Below are positions 61,789 through 64,000 of a stretch of 64,000 nucleotides of DNA, in pieces. Within the stretch, counting starts at the first letter, position 1. Every line of letters starts with the position of its first letter. Both the position numbers and the translations under genes were made by a program. The notes under the pieces were generated by a model. That model worked only from the letters and a program-made list of their open reading frames with translations. It had not been told where the DNA came from and searched no databases. The stretch spans positions 372,001-436,000 of the forward strand of contig CAVWDZ010000001.1 in NCBI GenBank assembly GCA_963753905.1, written 5' to 3'. This DNA is from Bog-756 sp963753905. Its GTDB lineage: Bacteria > Actinomycetota > Acidimicrobiia > Acidimicrobiales > RAAP-2.

Positions 61789-62349
61789 ATGTCTGCGGAT
61801 GAGGCAGGGGCTGCGCTGATTGAGGATCTCACCGGCCGGGGGCGGAGACGGCTGATCATCTTCGCGGCGTTGCGCACGGTCGCCACGGTGGCGCTAGTTC
61901 TCGTTCTCTACTTCCTGTTACCCCTTGGCGGCGGCACCAACGTTGAGAGGATCATCAAGCTGATGCTCGGTGCACTGGTGCTCACGGGGATCATCATCTG
62001 GCAGGTCCGCCAGATCATCCGGTCCAACCACCCAGTCGGCCGAGCCGTCGAAGCCCTGGCCTTCAGTGTTCCGCTGTACATGCTGCTCTTCGCGACGACG
62101 TACTTTGTAATGGCCCACACGCATCAAGACGCGTTCGGGGTGCCTCTCAGCCGTACCGACGCAATGTACTTCTCTACCACCGTCTTCACCACCGTCGGCT
62201 TCGGGGACATCACGGCCAAGACCGAAGCTGCACGGCTCGTGGTGACCGTGCAGATGTGGCTGGACTTGGTGTTCCTGGGTCTGGTGTTGCGCGTGGTCAC
62301 CCAAGCGATCAGCTACAGCCAACGGCGTCGAGCCTCCTCATCCGAATGA
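61789..62349 (+). CDS. Two-helix potassium channel
   Basis: 186 residues, four hydrophobic segments; the pore loop and selectivity filter are STTVFTTVGFGDITAKTEAARLVV. The filter TVGFGD is the K+-selective signature. No RCK/TrkA domain. The stop overlaps the next start (ATGA). Confidence 0.9.
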   Translation: MSADEAGAALIEDLTGRGRRRLIIFAALRTVATVALVLVLYFLLPLGGGTNVERIIKLMLGALVLTGIIIWQVRQIIRSNHPVGRAVEALAFSVPLYMLLFATTYFVMAHTHQDAFGVPLSRTDAMYFSTTVFTTVGFGDITAKTEAARLVVTVQMWLDLVFLGLVLRVVTQAISYSQRRRASSSE

Positions 62350-63029
62350 GCGACCGTCCGGAGTCTTTGAGCGTCAGCCGAACGCCAGTGCTCGGTGAAC
62401 CGCGATGGCCCATGGCTCTCGCCGTGGTCGCTACCGGGGTGCTGCGGGCGACGTTACCCCCTGAACTCCGCAATGGGGATGCGCGATGGCTATTCCCGGT
62501 CATCGTGGTGGCCCTGCTGGTGGCCCTCATCATCGGCGACCCCGGTCGTATCGACCGAGACCTGCCGTGGTTGCGGGTCATGACCACCTGCCTGATCATT
62601 GTGATCTCACTAGCCAATGCCGACGCCGCCGTGCGACTCGTCGTCTCCATCATCAATGTTTCCGCCTTCACCAACGACGCCAAGACCCTCCTGGCCAGCG
62701 GTGCCGCCATCTGGCTGACCAACGTCATCGCCTTTGGACTGTGGTACTGGGCCCTCGACCGAGGTGGCCCTGCAGCCCGGGCCAGTGGTTCCGCTCGGCC
62801 TCCGGCGTTGGTGTTTCCTGAGATGAAGAACGAAGAGTTCGTCGGTGCGGGCTGGAGCCCGCGGTTCGTGGACTACTTCCATTTCTCGTTCGCAACGGCG
62901 ACGGCGTTCAGCCCTACGGATGTTTCGGCGATTCGGCCGTGGATGAAACTGATGATGATGGCAGAGGAGACTATTTCGCTGGTCGTCGCATTACTCGTTG
63001 TAGCCCGAGCCGTAAACATCCTGAAGTGA
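62346..63029 (+). CDS. DUF1345-like membrane protein
   Basis: 227 residues from ATG 62346. Helices ALAVVATGVLRATLPP..., WLFPVIVVALLVALIIG, then WYWALDRGGP and DYFHFSFATATAFSPTDVSAIRPWMKLMMMAEETISLVVALLVVARAVNIL, a pattern seen in DUF1345 (KCNK-like) proteins. Coupled to the K+ channel by 4-bp overlap; probably ion homeostasis. Confidence 0.8.
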   Translation: MSDRPESLSVSRTPVLGEPRWPMALAVVATGVLRATLPPELRNGDARWLFPVIVVALLVALIIGDPGRIDRDLPWLRVMTTCLIIVISLANADAAVRLVVSIINVSAFTNDAKTLLASGAAIWLTNVIAFGLWYWALDRGGPAARASGSARPPALVFPEMKNEEFVGAGWSPRFVDYFHFSFATATAFSPTDVSAIRPWMKLMMMAEETISLVVALLVVARAVNILK

Positions 63030-63116
63030 CGGCGAGTTAGATGACGGCCTCGCAGTGCTGATTCGGACCGAAGCCCGTGGGCGAAGCCATCGGTTGTGCG
63101 GGGAAGGTCTCTGAAC

Positions 63117-64000
63117 ATGGGTTCCGGAATCGCTATCGTCGGGGTGTCGCTGCTGCTCGTCGCAGCCGTGTCACGGTATCTCTCAGGGACCCCGCTTACT
63201 CCAGCGATCCTGGTTGTCACGATCGGCGTCCTCGTGGGTCCGCTCATCCTCGACGAAATTGTGTTCCGGCCGACCAGCTCGACCGTTCGCAGCTTCGCCG
63301 AGGCAACCCTCGCGGTCGTACTGTTCTCCGATTCTTCTCGGGTGAATCTGCGTGCACTGAAGCGAGAAGCATCGATGCCGCTCCGTCTCCTTGGCATTGG
63401 CCTGATTCTCACAGTTCTTGCCGGTGGAGTCATCGCGCTCGGGCTGTTTCACTCCTTCTCGCTCAATGACGCGCTGATCCTAGGGGTCGTTCTTGCCCCG
63501 ACTGACGCCGGACTCGGCAGTGCTGTCGTCACCGACGACAGGCTTCCGCAGCTCGTTCGTCAATCGCTCAATGTCGAGAGTGGCCTCAACGACGGGATCT
63601 GCGTGCCTTTGCTGCTCATTCTTCTGGCGACTGCCGCCGGTGCCGCTTCCCACCCGCTTCGGGTGGTTGCTGAGGCGATTGGCTATGGCGTCCTCTGCGG
63701 TGTCGGTGCAGCACTGCTCGCTGCGGCGATCGTTGTGTTTGCCGGCCGCCGGAACCTGATCGACAAGACCTGGCAGCAGATCGTTCCCTTGGCTACGACG
63801 ATCGCCGCTTACGGTGCCGCCAATGCACTGGGTGGATCGGGGTTCATCGCCGCCTTCGTGGCCGGCGCCCTTTTCGGTCTGCTCGCTGGCGACGAGGTGG
63901 CAGAAACGATGCACTTCACCGAAGAGACCGGAGTGGTGCTCGACAGCGTTACCTTCCTCGTCTTCGGAGCCGTGCTGTTGGGCCCGGCATTCAAGCATGT
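63117..64000 (+). CDS. CPA1-type cation:proton antiporter (3' end missing)
   Basis: 294 codons to the window edge, ATG 63117. Helical array with AILVVTIGVLVGPLILDEI, FAEATLAVVLFSDSSRVNLRAL, LGVVLAPTDAGLGSAVVTDDRLPQLVRQSLNVESGLNDGICVPLLLILL: the last includes the ESGLNDG antiporter motif. Na+/H+ or K+/H+ exchange. The C-terminus continues beyond the window. Confidence 0.9.
   Translation, partial: MGSGIAIVGVSLLLVAAVSRYLSGTPLTPAILVVTIGVLVGPLILDEIVFRPTSSTVRSFAEATLAVVLFSDSSRVNLRALKREASMPLRLLGIGLILTVLAGGVIALGLFHSFSLNDALILGVVLAPTDAGLGSAVVTDDRLPQLVRQSLNVESGLNDGICVPLLLILLATAAGAASHPLRVVAEAIGYGVLCGVGAALLAAAIVVFAGRRNLIDKTWQQIVPLATTIAAYGAANALGGSGFIAAFVAGALFGLLAGDEVAETMHFTEETGVVLDSVTFLVFGAVLLGPAFKH

Overview
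The window is high-GC DNA with many GTG/TTG starts and tight ATGA/GTGA gene overlaps. It reads like an environmental actinobacterium. The gene families (NB-ARC type XRE regulators, DUF5134, cysteine-rich CopY-type repressor, actinobacterial ArsR/ArsC, many TetR regulators, CaiB/BaiF CoA-transferase next to P450 and Rieske oxygenase) fit Actinomycetota, possibly Acidimicrobiia; that placement is inference. No rRNA, tRNA or CRISPR array was seen. Two genes run off the edges.

Layout. 1-5.4 kb: a large secreted repeat protein (partial) divergent from an XRE/NB-ARC ATPase regulator. 5.8-13 kb: an amino-acid-type ABC binding lipoprotein, a DMT transporter, a TetR/glycosyltransferase pair, an IS3 remnant, a coiled-coil protein and a decayed lipoprotein. 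12.7-17.6 kb: a copper module (CopA ATPase, two membrane proteins, CopY-type repressor). 18.2-27.7 kb: a catabolic cluster for a hydrophobic or cyclic substrate (NAD(P)-binding reductase, frameshifted 2Fe-2S ferredoxin, P450, Rieske oxygenase, two-domain CoA-transferase, diiron-like hydrolase, two TetR regulators). Three copies of a 19-bp palindromic site mark the promoters of the reductase, oxygenase and CoA-transferase genes. 28.4-33.1 kb: an arsenic island (ArsR-ArsC fusion, ArsC, ArsR, ArsI-like lyase, aquaporin, FAD disulfide reductase). 33-39 kb: three insertion sequences (IS1380, IS110, IS630 types), one of which cuts a TauD/TfdA dioxygenase gene exactly in two. 39.6-51 kb: an amine/glutamyl nitrogen cluster (XRE-cupin regulator, FAD oxidase, three glutamate-synthase-like subunits, M24 peptidase, PNPOx-like flavoprotein, type III glutamine synthetase, APC permease, Usp proteins), linked by a shared operator-like motif. 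51-64 kb: stress and membrane genes (DksA/TraR, RDD, DUF2252, DUF1269-like, MalT-like LuxR regulator, FUSC-like, K+ channel, CPA antiporter).

The most unusual feature is a family of six dispersed elements with terminal inverted repeats (GGGGTTCGAACAT and its complement). Three short copies are about 120 bp and three long, two-module copies are 229-236 bp. All lie between genes. The IS110-type element has inserted precisely inside one of them, leaving a 14-bp direct repeat. Its non-coding end carries a 10-nt match to the target, as expected for a bridge RNA. The IS110 recombinase is split by a short deletion just before its catalytic-serine domain.
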